DNA of 64,000 nucleotides from Astropecten irregularis (taxonomy: Eukaryota; Echinodermata; Asteroidea; Paxillosida; Astropectinidae). Where the stretch lies: the NCBI GenBank assembly GCA_963971285.1, contig OZ020254.1, positions 16,150,932 through 16,214,931 of the forward strand, read 5' to 3'. Each line of letters begins with the position of its first letter. The first letter of the stretch is position 1. The notes under the pieces were generated by a model. The model was not told where the DNA came from, did not search any database, and saw nothing but the letters and a program-made list of their open reading frames with translations. A program made the position numbers and the translations under genes. Positions 23,947 to 35,554 of this stretch are shown here, in pieces.

Positions 23947-24115
23947 CACATTCTTATGCTGTTTCCTCTATTTTGTGTGACCTTGAAGTAATACCTGTAT
24001 CCAGTCTCTTCTTCTAAGTCTCTCCTTTGTCCCTCTGCTGCTGTTATGTAATCACCATCGTATGTCATTAAGAATGCCCCCTTTTCAATATCCTTCCTAG
24101 CAAAAACTCCCCGAC
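23947..24115 (-). CDS. SET-domain exon 2 of the KMT5A-like gene
   Basis: Acceptor ATTTCTTCCATAG and donor GTAAGTG bound 169 nt (2+165+2). It reads RGVFARKDIEKGAFLMTYDG then ...ETGYRYYFKVTQNRGNSIRM. RGVFA, the E(Y)xG-like TYDGDYI and the YxYYF segment match the start of the KMT5A SET domain in order. The split codon TG|T gives the Cys of CVDAS in the next exon, as in KMT5A's CVDAT. Confidence 0.8.
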
Positions 24116-24119
24116 CTAT

Positions 24120-24735
24120 GGAAGAAATATAATGTACTTCTTTTTAGTATTTACTCTCTTATGCAAAATTCACTCTGTTTCAATAACTTACAGACGAACG
24201 TCCACTAGAGTCATTGTGATGTATAAGTCTGTACTGCAATGGGACATGTGCATTTCTTGCAACAACATTTCTTTTTCCCAAAGACTATTTTCATAGTAAT
24301 CAGGCCAATTCACACTACACATGAATTGAAGAGCAAATCCAATTTGCATACGTACATATGCAAGTACGTAATGTAGGACATCATAATAATAATAAGGGGT
24401 TCCAAAAATGCATCTCCTCCTTCGATCACTCAAATTCGCCAAATGACCAAATAAAACAGTAATTTGACTGCAACATGTGGGCAACCTGTGTGTACCATGG
24501 CTAACTTTGCTCAGTCAACATACACAGACTGACAAAGAACACGCGACTTAAATGCAAACACCTCAAGAAATATTTGTGGCAACTCCAGTAATTCCGTGAG
24601 ACATTCGGCAAACAGTTGGGTTCCAGTTGGGCTTTATGAGGATTTTATGAAAATTAGTTATTTGTACGTGTCAAATGATATCAGTCAGTAAATAGACAAA
24701 ACAAGTCCATGTACATGTCTATATTTAGCCACAGA
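24120..24735. other. Intron, nothing recognised
   Basis: Between SET exon 2 and the G/C-tract MITE. No convincing exon or repeat pair was seen. Confidence 0.4.
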
Positions 24736-24743
24736 AGTAAGGG

Positions 24744-25049
24744 CAGGCGCGGTTCTACGGGGGGGGCTAGGGGGGGCTGTAGCCCCCCCCCCCCCCAAAT
24801 TTTGTCTAGCCCCCCCAAACAAATGCAAGTGAAAAAAAAAATTATTGAAAATACTGGATTTTTTCAGTTATTAAGCGCCAATTACATAAAAACGCGTTGT
24901 GTGGCCTATAATGTGCATGTTTTTCGACCCCTAATAAGACATAGCAGAAGAGAGTGTTAGAAGAACCCAAAATATTGGGTCTTCTAGCCCCCCCAAAAAA
25001 TAATGGCTCTTCTAGCCCCCCCAAAATTTTGGCTCTAGAACCGCGCCTG
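24744..25049. mobile_element. hAT-type MITE with G and C tracts
   Basis: Terminal inverted repeats CAGGCGCGGTTCTA / TAGAACCGCGCCTG are perfect over 14 bp, and the element is flanked by an exact 8-bp direct repeat AGTAAGGG (24,736-24,743 and 25,050-25,057), the duplication length of hAT transposons. The interior has runs of up to 15 C and repeated TAGCCCCCCC motifs. Perfect ends and duplication suggest a fairly recent insertion in the intron. Confidence 0.85.
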
Positions 25050-25348
25050 AGTAAGGGTGAACAAATAATGGACTTGATAAGAAGACTAGTCAGTGCAAGC
25101 AATGACCAATTATTATATAGTTTCAATGCACGGGCATTTACGATGATGAACAATTTTCTTCATGTTTTAGGACACTGATTTGTTGTGGTATGAGTCGTAC
25201 GACACAGCGTGGATTGCTGCCAGTGCCAGGGCTCGCTGTTTACGCCGGAACGATTACACAGCGGTGCATTAAACTTTTCATTTTGCTTACGGTAATAATG
25301 GTACGTTCCGAAAAATACAGTACATACATGTATGTCCCTAACATGTAC

Positions 25349-25461
25349 CTTTCCACGGAGTCTCCTTGACATAGAATTCATTTTCATGGTCACCTCGGTT
25401 CCTCTTTGCCTCTCGTACATGACTGTTTTCATCCTGTTTGACGCGTTTCCTTAACTTTCGT
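25349..25461 (-). CDS. SET-domain exon 1 with basic N-terminal region
   Basis: Acceptor TTATTGTAG and donor GTACATG bound 113 nt (1+111+1). It reads RKLRKRVKQDENSHVREAKR followed by ...ENEFYVKETPWK, and the split Gly codon gives WKGRGVFA with the next exon, as in KMT5A-like proteins (GKGRGVFA). The basic N-terminal stretch could be a nuclear localisation signal (inference). The frame is open only in this phase, and the phase match to the next exon supports it. Confidence 0.7.
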
Positions 25462-25469
25462 CTACAATA

Positions 25470-27560
25470 AATAAAGGGTGGGGAAACAAAAAAAATGTAT
25501 AAACTACATTACTGAAATACTGATTTTCATAATATACAATAATAAGTAATTTAATACAGTAAGACAATGACACTGTACATGTTTTTTTATTTGAATGTAA
25601 ATCATGTAACAATCATGGACAATGAAAATCATGTCCCCTTCAGAGAGTACATTTTGTACATGTTTTAGGATAAGACTTCTAATTGCCATTTGCACTATGC
25701 AAAATCAGTCTTTCTCCCTAGCATTATCATTATTTCAGAGACACAGACTCTATATGCAGGGCAATAGTCAAGGGCAAGCCTAGTTTATAGTTACAGACTC
25801 TCTTGACAAATTCTCACTTACCATCCTGGCATCCTATCATCCTATCATAATAAATTGAGATGTTTTAAACCTTTTCACTTTTTAATTTATGAAAAAATGA
25901 AATATGATTTCAGGTTTTTTTTTCATGGATTTTACTGTTGTCAGGTTTATGCACAGGTTATCCTAGCCGTGAATTTGCATTGTATGCAGAGTTTCAGGTT
26001 TTTGGATGATAGGTGCAGCTCAAAAAGGCCTCAAAGTTTGGCAAAGTTTGACTACGAGTTGACCTGTTCCCTTATAATGTAGAGTGGGCAAAGGGACTTC
26101 CACTTCCAGAAAATGGCTTAAAAGTGTTCTTTTTTTGGCAATATTCACAACTATCTGTGTACCGAATGTCTGCAATTGAGTTTGAGAAACCACAGGGAAA
26201 GTACTAGTAGTAGGCCCTAGTACTGTCATAAGTTATGGAGCTTTCATGGCAAACCATTCTTGCGCAGCGTGTGGGAAGTTCTCACAATGTATGTGCGAGC
26301 ACTGTTGTAGGCGGTAAGGCCTATCAACATTTATCATTTTTCGGATTAAATCTTGTTTAACAGCATGCATATGGGCCTAATAATAGTTCGGTAAGGGTTA
26401 CTTGAATTTGTACGATAGCTATAAAGGAAAATAAAACAACTTTTTGCAAAGTTACTTACTGCCGAGATCCAAAGAGCAGAATTGTCACAAACTTTCAATT
26501 TGAATATTAAGACAGGACAACTTCAGTAAAACTTTCAAACTTAAACTTTGCTTTTTCACATTGTGGAATTGATATGCCGACAGTGGACGTCGGCATATTT
26601 AAAAATGATGAGTACCAGCGAGGCAGCGCTACGTGAGTGTGATTTCAGGACACCCGACGCGACAGGCATAATTATATGTTATTTTGGTGCCATATAAAAC
26701 TGGTTCCCATTGAGACCGTTCTTGCATCAGTCATAAGCAGGAAAGCAATAGACCTTTCTTTTGCAATGTCACAGCCCGACTTTTTGCCAACCAGCATGGC
26801 GAAAACTATGGAGAGCCATCAAAGTCAGGCGTACAAAATAACCACAATTTGTATCTAATTTGTACCCAACGTTTCATAAACATTGAAAGATATTGCTGAA
26901 TGTAGTGGAAACAACACAATCAATCAATAAAAGTATGTATTTTGTACAGCTATGGCAAGTTTGCAAACATGTTGAATTTTGTCACGTCGTCCATCGAGAA
27001 GGCGAAATGATTTGCAACATGAAATTATTTGGGGCTACTAGCCTCAAACATAGGGCTGTAGATGGCTCTCTTTTAAAATCTGTCTGTGAATGGTGACTGG
27101 ACAGAGACCGATTTTACATGTGTGGGGCTTGCCTAGGGCCTACATTTGAAATCTTCAAGATAGAGAGGATTAGCAAAAGTACATAAGGACATGAGGAATT
27201 ATAGTGGTTCCCAAAACTGGAAAGGACAAGTGAAGTGGTTTCTAAAACTATAAAGGTATAGGAAAGGAAAGCAACTTTGTAGTACAGCTAAGTTAAGTTC
27301 TACTGCTCCCAAATGATATTATAAAATGATATTTTTTTGGATATGATCTGGCGATAGTTCGGCAGATCATAATATCATATCCAAATGTTGAAAAACGGAT
27401 CCAAGTTACTCGGAGTAAAACAGTAGGCCCTAACACTAACCAAGTTAACAACACTTAGGCCCCTAGGCCTATAATATACCAATACGTTAAAACTAAAAGT
27501 TAATCACCGACAGACTGACACTGCCACCTACACCATGTTCAGATGTTACCAGGCTAGTAC
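25470..27560. other. Intron with element fragments
   Basis: No exon was found. It contains a solo end of the 59-kb element family near 26,745-26,815, a fragment resembling the interior of the 27.6-kb MITE near 26,405-26,465, and a short palindrome at 26,575-26,600 (ATGCCGAC...GTCGGCAT). Confidence 0.4.
26745..26815 (+). repeat. Solo terminal sequence of the 58.9-60.1 kb element family
   Basis: CAATAGACCTTTCTTTTGCA then a CAGCCCGA...TTTTGCCAACCAGCATGGCG stretch matches the reverse complement of 60,045-60,123 (CCAACCAACATGGCG there). No matching second end nearby. Confidence 0.6.
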
Positions 27561-27569
27561 TAAAAATAA

Positions 27570-28092
27570 GGGGATTGTGATAAGACGGGTACCAAAACTA
27601 TAAAGGAAAGGAAAACTGCTTTTTGAGAAGTTACTTACCTAAACATACCTTGGTTGTGTCCTCTTCTACATTATTAGCAAGGTTAGTTTTGTGGAAAGAG
27701 GGCAGGGCTTTGATTTTTGAGGGAAATTAATGGGGTAAAAACAGTAACGAAGATGGAACATTTCACGGCCGCACGGACGGCCACAGACGAGAATGGTCTG
27801 GTTTCCACTCTGACATTTTCAAGAGTCTTTATCTGTTGGGTCTGGGCACTAGACTAACCAGACCAGACAAAATAGCCTCACGTGATCAGACGGGCTGTTT
27901 TCAAGTTTGCAAGAAGCGCGTAAGAAAATTGCATTTTTACAATGAAATGTTGCACAAATTTCTTCAATCTAGGATTTTAAGTACCCAGGAACATTTGCTG
28001 AAAGTCAAAAGTATCGTTTTTGAAGAGTAGAAGATATCAGAGAGGTATAATAATCAATGTGTTTTTGGGATCCCGTCTTATCACAATCCCCC
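27570..28092. mobile_element. MITE family M3, complete copy of about 520 bp
   Basis: Ends are inverted: GGGGATTGTGATAAGACGGG on the left and CCCGTCTTATCACAATCCCC on the right. The interior has a GTGGAAAGAGGGCAGGGCTT motif and a TTTTTGAGGGAAATT motif shared with 28,218-28,490 and, reversed, with 42,780-43,180. No transposase. Confidence 0.75.
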
Positions 28093-28217
28093 AAAATGGA
28101 ATAGGCCTAGTAAATTATGTTAGGCCTAACAAAAAGTAACAACTAGGGGTTAGTATCTTTTAGTCGACATGATTATTTTCAGACAATTTATAGCTTCTAC
28201 AGTTAAGCAATTCACCT

Positions 28218-28490
28218 AAATATGTTGGTTGTGATGTCCTCTTGAATATGAGCAAGGTTAAATTTGTGGAAAGAGGGCAGGGCTTTGATTTTTGAGGGAA
28301 ATTATGGGGTAAAACTGCCTGGTACTCAGGACAAAATGGCATCGCGCAACTGACAGGCTGTGTTAAGTTCACAACAAGTGGGTAAGGAAATTGTATTTTT
28401 ATGCTAAAAAATTGTAAAAATATGTTCAATCTAGGGTTGTCAGGACTCAGGAACATTTGCTTTAAATAACAAATCTCATTTTGGAACTGT
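28218..28490 (+). repeat. MITE family M3, partial copy
   Basis: Contains the same AAAGAGGGCAGGGCTTTGAT core and the following AGGACTCAGGAACATTTGCT region as 27,570-28,092, but without the terminal GGGGATTGTG ends. Confidence 0.65.
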
Positions 28491-28586
28491 AGAAGCTATT
28501 TAAAAACTGAAAATAATCCTGTGGACTAAAACTATAGGCCTACCACTGTACCAGTACTCAGTAGTACAGTATAGTTAGTACCACTT

Positions 28587-28722
28587 CCAGCCTACGAATA
28601 CGATACGAGTAGTGACAGTTAATGGTGTTGTCAATAAAGTCATGGTGGTAGTTGCTACCGATTTTAGACTAAGGCCTAACTGTTACTGTTACCCCACTAC
28701 TCGTATCGTATTCGTAGGCTGG
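28587..28722. repeat. Perfect 28-bp inverted repeat with an 80-bp loop
   Basis: CCAGCCTACGAATACGATAC followed by GAGTAGTG at 28,587-28,614 is exactly reversed at 28,695-28,722. It may be the pair of ends of a tiny element. Confidence 0.7.
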
Positions 28723-28779
28723 GAGTGCATGTACTACTACTACTACTAGGCCTACTGGAGTACTGGTACAGTGGCATGG

Positions 28780-29225
28780 TAGGCCTGTTGCAACGAATCT
28801 ACGAATTCGACGAAACTAGATCATAAACGCCCTCTATCATCCGATTCCTAATTTCGGTACCGAATTTGCAAATCTGTTAAGTGGACTCGTTGCCAGTCCC
28901 CATCACATTGTTGATGTTAAGTAAACAAAAACAAATGAACGTGAACAGACGTGAACGTGGGCCGTGGGCGATGTGTTTTTAAAATTTTAGCCTCGCTGTC
29001 CATCGAAATGATTAAATTTCACCCAAGTTGTTGTTTTTTGCCACAAATCTAATAAACAACAACTAAATAAACCAATATACTGAAAATAATGCCTTTTTAA
29101 CCTGACCACGAAAATCTCTGAACACAAGAACGGATTTGAAAATCCATCAACGAAACTGGGATTCCTAGTTTCGTCGCACCGGATTTGCAAATCCGACGAT
29201 TCCAAGATTCGTTGCAACGGGCCTA
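28780..29225. mobile_element. MITE of about 445 bp with inverted ends
   Basis: Left TAGGCCTGTTGCAACGAATC and right GATTCGTTGCAACGGGCCTA are inverted copies, with further inverted similarity inward at GACGAAACTAG / CTAGTTTCGTC. A GGATTTGCAAATCC palindrome is present near the right end. No coding region. Confidence 0.65.
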
Positions 29226-29427
29226 CTAGTACTACTCAGCTACTGTACTATAGTACTAGTACTATACTATTACTACCATGACTACTGGTAGGCCTAGCCT
29301 AAGTTAGACCTAAACCGCCTAACCGTACACGTACACTATTTATTAAGGGTCGAAAACGGATATAATTGGCCGACATCATCAGTAAAACTAGACTAAAAGG
29401 TGAGTATTTAATGAATAATGTACTTAC

Positions 29428-29435
29428 TGATACAT
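29428..29435 (-). CDS. Candidate first coding exon (8 nt) of the SET/recombinase-like gene
   Basis: Minus strand ATGTATCA is followed directly by a strong donor, GTAAGTAC. It leaves two bases that complete a Gln codon with the first base of the exon at 25,461, so the protein would begin MYQRKLRKR. The phase fits and the sequence just upstream (29,440-29,900) is richer in CpG, as expected near a promoter. The coding part is too short to prove by itself; another first exon in between cannot be excluded. Confidence 0.35.
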
Positions 29436-29439
29436 GTTC

Positions 29440-29900
29440 CAGTTTGCTGCGATGTATAGCCTACTTTTAATTCCCAATCCTCGGAGCGCTACCACGGCGT
29501 GGATTTATTTAGCGCGGAATCAACGCATGGCCAGGACTGGTTACACAGCTCCTCCAGGCCTATTTCCTTGATATCGATGTACTTAGCAAGCGCCCGACTA
29601 AAACTGGTGCCCTGCATACTACACGTAACGCAATCAAGCACGGCTGGTTCCCGACGCGATGTGTGTTTGTGGACTCGTGTTTGTCATGTAATGGAATTGT
29701 GTTCAGTGGCCCACGCTAAATTCACATTTCATCGCGCTTTCGAGGACGACCTCGGAAAGACGATAAAAGGTGATTTTCCGGCATGCTTTCTTCACTGGCG
29801 GCAATTTTACTTTCGAGGACGAGTGTTTTGTCCTCGGTAGACAATTTCGTCCTCGGAGAATTGGTGTGTTTTCAGGTTTCGGTCCTCTAAAGTTAGGCAA
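29440..29900. promoter_or_regulatory. CpG-richer region, possible promoter of the SET/recombinase-like gene
   Basis: Several CG-bearing motifs (GGAGCGCTACCACGGCGTGG, TTTCGAGGACGA repeated twice, TCCTCGG repeated four times) in an otherwise AT-rich area, just upstream of the candidate first exon. No TATA box or start site can be fixed. Confidence 0.25.
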
Positions 29901-30319
29901 TACAAGAGCAAACAAACAAACAAACACCCCAACACCTCAACAAACAAATGAAACCACTAAGCCTTTAGAAACAGAAACATTTAAGTTTAAATTTAAATTT
30001 GAATTGCAATCTTGAGCGGGAGAAATGGTAGGGCGGAAGACCAGATCATTATACATAATTCCTGTTCTTGTTTATCATCTGCTAAGTACATTGTACAGTG
30101 TTGTTCATTATTCTTGTTCTCTGTATGTGCGAACCAACCTTAGACAATATTAATATAGCAGTATGTAACGCGTGTTAAAAAGAGGTCAAAAATGTGTTAC
30201 TGTATAAACGTGGAACTGAAACTTGTACAGCGTTGTTAATTCCCCATATCCAAAGGTACTTTCACACTTGTGTAACATACCGAAATATAAATCTCCAAAA
30301 TAAATAAATTTAATTTACC

Positions 30320-30570
30320 TTAAAAGGGTATAAAGATAGTGATGGTAGAAACATATTGCAAAAAAATGTTCTGCCTGAAATGCTGCATTTATCAAGAAGA
30401 GAGTGAAAGTAATAACCAAAAACAATTTTGATCTTCAAAAAGATTTAAAAAACGGTGAAAAGATAAAAAAAAAACGTGGCCGTTTTTCACTGTTTGCTCA
30501 AAAAGACGGCACTGTATGGGACCGGGAATGTCTCAGATGACATTTGTTCTTTCTATTTTTGCCCATAAAT
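30320..30570 (+). repeat. Dispersed repeat family R1, copy
   Basis: Matches 1,790-2,000 and 49,420-49,640 through GATGGTAGAAACATA, TCTGCCTGAAATGC, TTTTTCACTGTTTGCTCAAA and GGCACTGTATGGGAC. Confidence 0.6.
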
Positions 30571-30867
30571 CTTTAATTCTTTGAAAACAACCAAAGAAGC
30601 ACCATGTTCTTTCGTTACCTTCTTTGATCCAGTAGTGAGTCTTACGTACCGTGCTCGCACCTGACCCGTGCTCCTGTTGCAAGGTCTGCGTCGAGATTCT
30701 CGTTGAACATTATGTTTACATTTGTTGAGAAACCAGGAGTCTTAAACAAGTTCGATTCTATAGATGTTCTACCAATGCCATGCTATTTATATCCGTATGC
30801 GTGTATTTACGTTTTTATGAATCTTAGGCCGTATCTCAAATCTCTGGCTGCGACCGCAAATAATATT

Positions 30868-30946
30868 GAATTATTTAATGTTGTATTTTTTTTAATAATA
30901 ATTATAATAATTTAATGTTGTATTTTTTTAATAATAATTATAATAA
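30868..30946 (+). repeat. Short tandem duplication of an AT-rich 40-bp unit
   Basis: ATTTAATGTTGTATTTTTTT followed by AATAATAATTATAATA occurs twice in a row. Confidence 0.7.
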
Positions 30947-31119
30947 TGTTGAACCGGACTACATACTGGGTTGTAAACTGGCACCCCTTCAAATCTGTCC
31001 TAATTTTTTTCCAAAGGCCGGTTCAGCCATAGGACCAGTGCCAAACAATTTGAAAGATTACATCCCGTGCAAGACGTGCATATTTCTGTCTTTTACTTAT
31101 TTTGTTAGTCAAATATAAA

Positions 31120-32030
31120 ATGGTGTAAGTTTGCTGCTTTGCTAAGCATTTTGACGGTTTAAACGAGAACAAAAGTTATTGCTTTATTTATTTATTTTAT
31201 GAGTTAGGAGGGCCTGACGCGTTTCGATCCTTGCCCTAACCCCCATGGGTCCCAACATATACAAACAAGATTGTACTTAATGGTAACTTAATAGTTTGGT
31301 TTTTACCAAAGGAAATGCATATTCAAGGGAATAAAATATCAAGAAAGATACAGTGACAGTCATATGTGAAATTTCACCGGTCATCTGGTGCCTTATCTGG
31401 GGCAGATCCTGCTTTCAGGAAACAGGGGAATGAAAGTCATAGAGTGCCATTTCGATGAAATCAAGTCCTATACTGAGTCACAATCATGCAGAGGATGAGG
31501 CCTGAAAAACGTATCGAGGGATGTGTAATGGCTAGTAACAATTTGAGAACAGTCTCCAATCAATTAACAAAATATACTTTTTTTTTTCGAGATTTGTTTT
31601 TCAACGTTTTGCCGAAATTAATAGCAACATTGGTCAGAGATTCAATGCCAGATCCGTCACTGCCACTTTTGTTGGTGAAAACAGTATATTTTCAAATCTA
31701 ATTTTACAGGGTAACATTATAAGGCCCCATATGTTTATGCATCCTTGTTAACAGTCCTAATGAGAGCCGATCCTGCTTCTCGTAGTGCAAAGCATGGATT
31801 ACATTGAAAATTAAAACAGAACTTTATATTTTACTGTGGCCAGACCTACACAGAGGGCGCTATTGATAGTGACAATGGGATCACAGCCACTGCACTTCTT
31901 GTCGCCAATAAAACAAATACTCTGATTTTGGCATCATTTATTACTGCCAAAGGTATGATTCACACTTTATTTTCACTATCATGTTGTTATTCAATTATCA
32001 TAGATAAAGGAGTATTACTTTTTGAAACTG
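31120..32030. other. Intergenic, little recognised
   Basis: A block at about 31,405-31,475 (TTTCAGGAAACAG... and CATTTCGATGAAATCAAGTCCTA) recurs at 61,435-61,495. No gene was recognised. Confidence 0.4.
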
Positions 32031-32039
32031 TCTTCCCCA

Positions 32040-32640
32040 AGATGAGGATTGAAAGGATTAAAAGTTGTATTTGACATATGTGTCAATAGTTAACAACTCT
32101 GTAAATACACACTGTACATGAAGTATTATTTGTTAAACTGCATCGTCATTCCATTGTCCTAAGCATAGTTAGTGTGAGAAAGTCTCTTGAATCTTGAAGT
32201 AAATGATGTTAAATTGAATGTCAGGATTATGAGAAGTTTAGACAAGTTGAATATGAGGCTGAAAAGGAAGACTAAAGTTTGATGGTATCCTTTATGGTGA
32301 CTATGTCACCCATGTACAGTGTGTAACAAAGCACATGTATGTGGAAAGGCTATCCAGACCCTATTGAAGTGCATTATTTACTTGTACTATTATTTACTAT
32401 GTATTAGGAAACTATGCTCGCTCTTAATTTCTTAGTTAATGTATTAAGTTAAATGATTCATTGAATCGTTAAGGAATTTGTTTGAGATACAGATAGTGTG
32501 GTGTGCTGAAACTTTCGGTGATCAAAAAGTGATGTTTTCACTGATTGTTCTTGCACTTTCTAGGAATAGACATAGCAAATACATTTATGTTACTGTTAAA
32601 TAGTTATAAAATATAAGCTGCACAGGAGACGGAAACAAAT
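32040..32640 (+). repeat. Dispersed repeat family R4, copy 1
   Basis: About 600 bp similar in order and content to 46,003-46,700: AGGATTAAAAGTTGTATTTG, ACTGCATCGTCATTCCATTG, GAATATGAGGCTGAAAAGGA, CACTTTCTAGGAATAGACA. The copies differ by substitutions and an internal length change. No protein is encoded and ends are not defined. Confidence 0.65.
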
Positions 32641-32649
32641 GTTGTTTCA

Positions 32650-33590
32650 CTATTTTAATAAAATTATATAATTTGGTTGGACAAATGTATATCTTAATGT
32701 TCTGGGCCATGCGTAAGGAAAGTTACGTTTCTCAAGTGAAGCAAATGCTCATGGTTACAGGTCTGTTTACCTGATATTGAGTGGATTGTGGATTCTATGT
32801 GGATAATAATAAGATTGGGTGAATCAATAGGAAAACAATTTTCTTTTCTCAAATGAAGCCATCTTGCTTCGTTTATTTACATTTGTCAATATTTACAAGA
32901 AAAATTTAGAAGTATACAAATACATCCGATTAATTTTTCAAAACTGTTGACAAAATCGACTTCGTTTAACAATGCAAAATAAATCTCTGAAATAATTCTC
33001 CAAAATATGGGAAAGATCCTGATTCCAATTCATCATTATAGAGTCAATTCTAATTCTTCAAGATGATAATATAAAAAAGAAAATTCAAAAGTCAATACAT
33101 TTCCATTTGTACACAGTATTGACTATAATCTTGGTATCCCTTTAATACGTGTTCAAACAAGACGTGATCTTGATGTTGCAAATATTTACATCTAGGCCTA
33201 ATTGTCCATATTATTTCATACAATTGACTACTTGATCTTTAACCATAGCCCAGTATACGATTAATATCGTTCAAGTCAAAGTTTTTATTTTACATGTATT
33301 TTTTTTCGCGAATTCTCCCAACGAAAATTCACGAATTTAGCGTTTTACTACACGAAATTAAATGCTGGATTGATTCAACATCCTTTTCGTATATTCCACT
33401 TATTGTCAGAGCTTCTATCATTCTGAATAATTTACTTTTTGTGGGAAGGATTTATTTTACATTTAACATCCTACTCAAATGATTACATGGTCCATGTGTG
33501 TTAATTTTACATAATTTTAGGGCTTATACGTGCTGTTAGGTTTGATATGATTTCATTGCAAAGTGAACAAAGATAATTAGCGATTGGGGT
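32650..33590. other. AT-rich intergenic stretch, nothing recognised
   Basis: No open frame with protein similarity and no repeat partner seen. Confidence 0.4.
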
Positions 33591-33602
33591 CACTACCAAC
33601 TT

Positions 33603-33737
33603 GGGGCTGGATGGCTTAATTGGTAGATCGCCTGTACAGTATTCACGAGGTCGCCGGTTCGAGTCCCGCTCCAGTCATTTTTTTCACTTTTCAATGACTT
33701 TTAATTCAGTCAGTTTCCCTTGTGGTTATTTGATGTT
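33603..33737 (+). mobile_element. tRNA-derived SINE
   Basis: Begins with a tRNA-like head: A box in TGGCTTAATTGGTAGATCGC, B box GGTTCGAGTCC, and pairing acceptor arms GGCTGGA / TCCAGTC. The anticodon stem does not pair, so it is not a working tRNA. A non-tRNA tail ends TTTCCCTTGTGGTTATTTGATG. The same tail occurs at 50,550-50,600 and 54,684-54,710 (both reversed). Confidence 0.7.
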
Positions 33738-33759
33738 TAGATATCATTTTACCAGCATA

Positions 33760-34440
33760 TAATAATATTACATGCATAGGCTAGCTCATCAAAAGCAATA
33801 AGAGCGTTACATTTAAAGATGTATTTGAACATTTTAACCAGATAGTTTACACATGAAACCTGTTCAAGGCGAACGTTATTGACAATAACATTAATATCAG
33901 GTTGCATGACCCTTTCTTGCAAGTTTCTGAGCAGAGCCAATCAACATACAATTAGATTTATTAGCATTCAGACAGAGTCTGTTATTGTGGAGCCACTGAG
34001 TAGTACTTTCCATATCTTGATTCAAGCAATGCTTTAAGTTCTCAATAGTTTTCCCGGCATAACAAAAACTAGGTATTATTTGCACAATGTCTGGTTTTGA
34101 TTGATCTTTGTCTCAGGTTCAAATCATTAATCCATTCTGCTTTTGCTGAAACTCTCTCATTGTTCATTGCGGCATGAACATCAGAAACATTCATAAACAA
34201 CTCTTTAAACAAACACCAGGCTGTATTAGGACTGTCAGCTCTATATAATAAATACCAAGGTTGAGCAATAAGATCACTAACAAAGGCTTGTACATACCCA
34301 TAATGCTACATTGTACCTTGAGACTTACGTGATGTAAAGATCAGGGAATGGTCACATAAGTTCAAATCAACAGCTCCACGATTAAGTTACTGACTGGGTT
34401 GATTGGTCATAAAGTGGTCAATACAAGTACAACTTTGATC
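33760..34440 (-). mobile_element. LINE remnant (endonuclease end to part of the reverse transcriptase)
   Basis: Minus-strand translation gives pieces typical of LINE ORF2: CIDHFMTN then LCDHSLIFTSRK (end of the AP endonuclease, SDH-type motif), then QAFVSDLIAQPWYLL...SPNTAW (linker), then IENLKHCLNQDMESTTQWLH and LCLNANKSNCMLIGS (reverse transcriptase after the catalytic motif), then VNNVRLEQVSCVNYL. Stops and frame changes interrupt it and the catalytic YxDD part is missing, consistent with an internal deletion of an old copy. Jockey/CR1-like class is likely but not settled. Confidence 0.7.
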
Positions 34441-34449
34441 AGTCACTGT

Positions 34450-35310
34450 TATAGATACATCTGGTATCTGGATAATTTGATAAACATTAACAATTCTCAG
34501 TTTTATTATTTACACCCTACCCTTCATGCTAAATTTGTAACTATTTTTTTTTTGTATTTTATCAACCAAATGTTGACGTCGGTAGTAAGGTATATTAAAT
34601 CGGCCGAGCTATTAAATGTTGTCATACTCGACAAACATGTTTTGATGAAAACGCGTGGCTCATTTATTGAGGTAAAAGCCTAGTCTTTACTGAACATTAT
34701 TGAACTTTCCCTAAATGCAGGAAAGCTTGCATATGATTGTATGTGAGATGTAAGGCTTGAAGAAACCTCAAGAGTAGAACGTAGGAATGGATGGTATTTT
34801 ATCGAATCACGATAGTAATATATATTCACACACATGTAAATTATGTATAATTATTGTAGCAAAAATATACATCTACTATTGTCCGGAACACTGAAACACG
34901 ATGCAGTATGCAAAACAATCAAATAAGAAACCAGAATCGAACCTAAACAGGTTGGATTAAAAAGGTGTTCTAGCCCAAATGCTACAAGAATTGTTTGTTT
35001 TTTGCAGCTATAGGCATATACCGGTAAGTGTTTTCTTATAATAATTTGTGCAGTTTGTACGGTATATAAACAGGGACGTACATGACATATACTAAATTTA
35101 TTGTAAATAGAGAAGTATAATATTCCACATTGAATTCACCTTGTCCACCAAACTGAAGTTCTCTTGCATAATTTTTTTTATTACAATTTACAGTCTGCAA
35201 CTTCAAGCCAACATATTATTAAACAATGTCCCTCACCTTGCTGGTTATGCTATCACACATTACATCAATGCATGGTTAATTATTAGAACTGAATCTTCAT
35301 TTACACAATA
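34450..35310. other. Intergenic, nothing recognised
   Basis: AT-rich, no supported gene or repeat. Confidence 0.4.
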
Positions 35311-35325
35311 CTTGATAAACTCAAC

Positions 35326-35396
35326 TTGATTGATTGATTGATTGATGGATTGGTTGGTTGGTTGATTGGTGATTGATTGATTGATTGATTGACTGA
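35326..35396 (+). repeat. TGAT-type microsatellite
   Basis: Imperfect (TTGA)n with a TTGG-rich middle, about 70 bp. Confidence 0.9.
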
Positions 35397-35554
35397 TGAC
35401 GCGGTTTGGGTTCTTTGGATTATGTGGGTTTTTTTTAAATTGTGATCGTGCTCTCAAGTATTTCATCTTGTGACATGACATTTAAGTGAATTGCTTGACT
35501 ACTTCATTTCGGAACACCCCAGATTCAGTGTCATTGAGATGAGGAAAGTTTTGG

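Noticed and set aside
26455-26480. Donor-like GTAAGTAAC as an upstream exon end of the SET gene
   Set aside because: It lies in a fragment resembling the interior of the M3 element and no coding frame with a start leads into it.
29499-29840. 113-codon plus-strand frame
   Set aside because: Composition reflects the CpG-rich region; no domain, no splice support.
33603-33675. tRNA gene
   Set aside because: A and B boxes and acceptor pairing are present but the anticodon stem does not pair, and a SINE-like tail follows that recurs elsewhere.
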